DNA from: an uncultured Tidjanibacter sp.
Lineage (GTDB): Bacteria; Bacteroidota; Bacteroidia; Bacteroidales; Rikenellaceae
Length of the DNA stretch: 35,691 nucleotides
Direction: 5' to 3'
NCBI GenBank assembly: GCA_934663885.1
Contig: CAKUKW010000001.1
Coordinates: 1-35,691 of the forward strand
The translations under genes were made by a program, and so were the position numbers. The notes under the pieces are model-generated. The model did no database searches and was not told the origin of the DNA. It saw nothing but the letters and a program-made list of their open reading frames with translations. Each line of letters starts with the position of its first letter. The first letter of the stretch is position 1. This document shows, one piece after another, positions 35,594 through 35,691 of this stretch.

Positions 35594-35691
35594 ATGATTT
35601 CAGTGCATTACCCCGCACGCTGGCAATATTTATCCCTCCTGCCTGATAGCCCCGTTTATTATGAAAATGGTTATCTTTACGCCTGCTATTC

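Noticed and set aside
35672..35679. TATCTTTA near the right end on the plus strand
   Set aside because: A one-mismatch -7 box for a gene that would lie outside the window; too little context.

Overview
The window comes from a member of the Bacteroidota, most likely order Bacteroidales. The evidence is an S46 dipeptidyl-peptidase, a DUF2723 membrane protein, GH20 and small lipoproteins of Bacteroidales style, rpsL-rpsG-fusA-rpsJ without tuf, and several TAnnTTTG -7 promoter boxes typical of the Bacteroides sigma factor. A Rikenellaceae (Alistipes-like) origin is my guess from the moderately high GC and gene style; it is not proven.

Region 1 (1-16110, minus strand) is the joined str, S10 and spc ribosomal cluster. 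In transcription order it reads rpsL, rpsG, fusA, rpsJ, rplC, rplD, rplW, rplB, rpsS, rplV, rpsC, rplP, rpmC, rpsQ, rplN, rplX, rplE, rpsN, rpsH, rplF, rplR, rpsE, rpmD, rplO, secY and the 5' end of map. A promoter box near 16102 and a 170-190 nt leader precede rpsL. The genes are ordinary apart from a long Ala/Lys/Pro-rich tail on L30 and an Arg/Gly-rich tail on S3. The gaps are less ordinary: three 110-125 bp palindromes with a shared core and gene-specific arms begin at the stop codons of rpsJ, rpsH and secY.

Region 2 (16110-19670, plus strand) is an array of five paralogous small lipoproteins (170-191 aa). Each has a signal peptide with Cys24 and one domain that looks fibronectin-type-III-like. 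Four of the five carry Thr40-Arg41 at exactly the same distance from the lipid cysteine. The array ends in a strong terminator. Its function is unknown.

Region 3 (19700-25990) holds a thioredoxin-fold lipoprotein that has lost its CXXC motif, LpxH (lipid A synthesis), a GC-rich composite palindromic element, then groES-groEL and cysS on the minus strand.

Region 4 (26000-35691) holds a DUF2723 membrane protein with nth (plus strand), then apt, an S46 dipeptidyl-peptidase of predicted DPP7 type and a GH20 beta-hexosaminidase lipoprotein with a PA14 domain (minus strand). Clear intrinsic terminators end most of these units. I saw no tRNA, rRNA, CRISPR array, insertion sequence or prophage gene.
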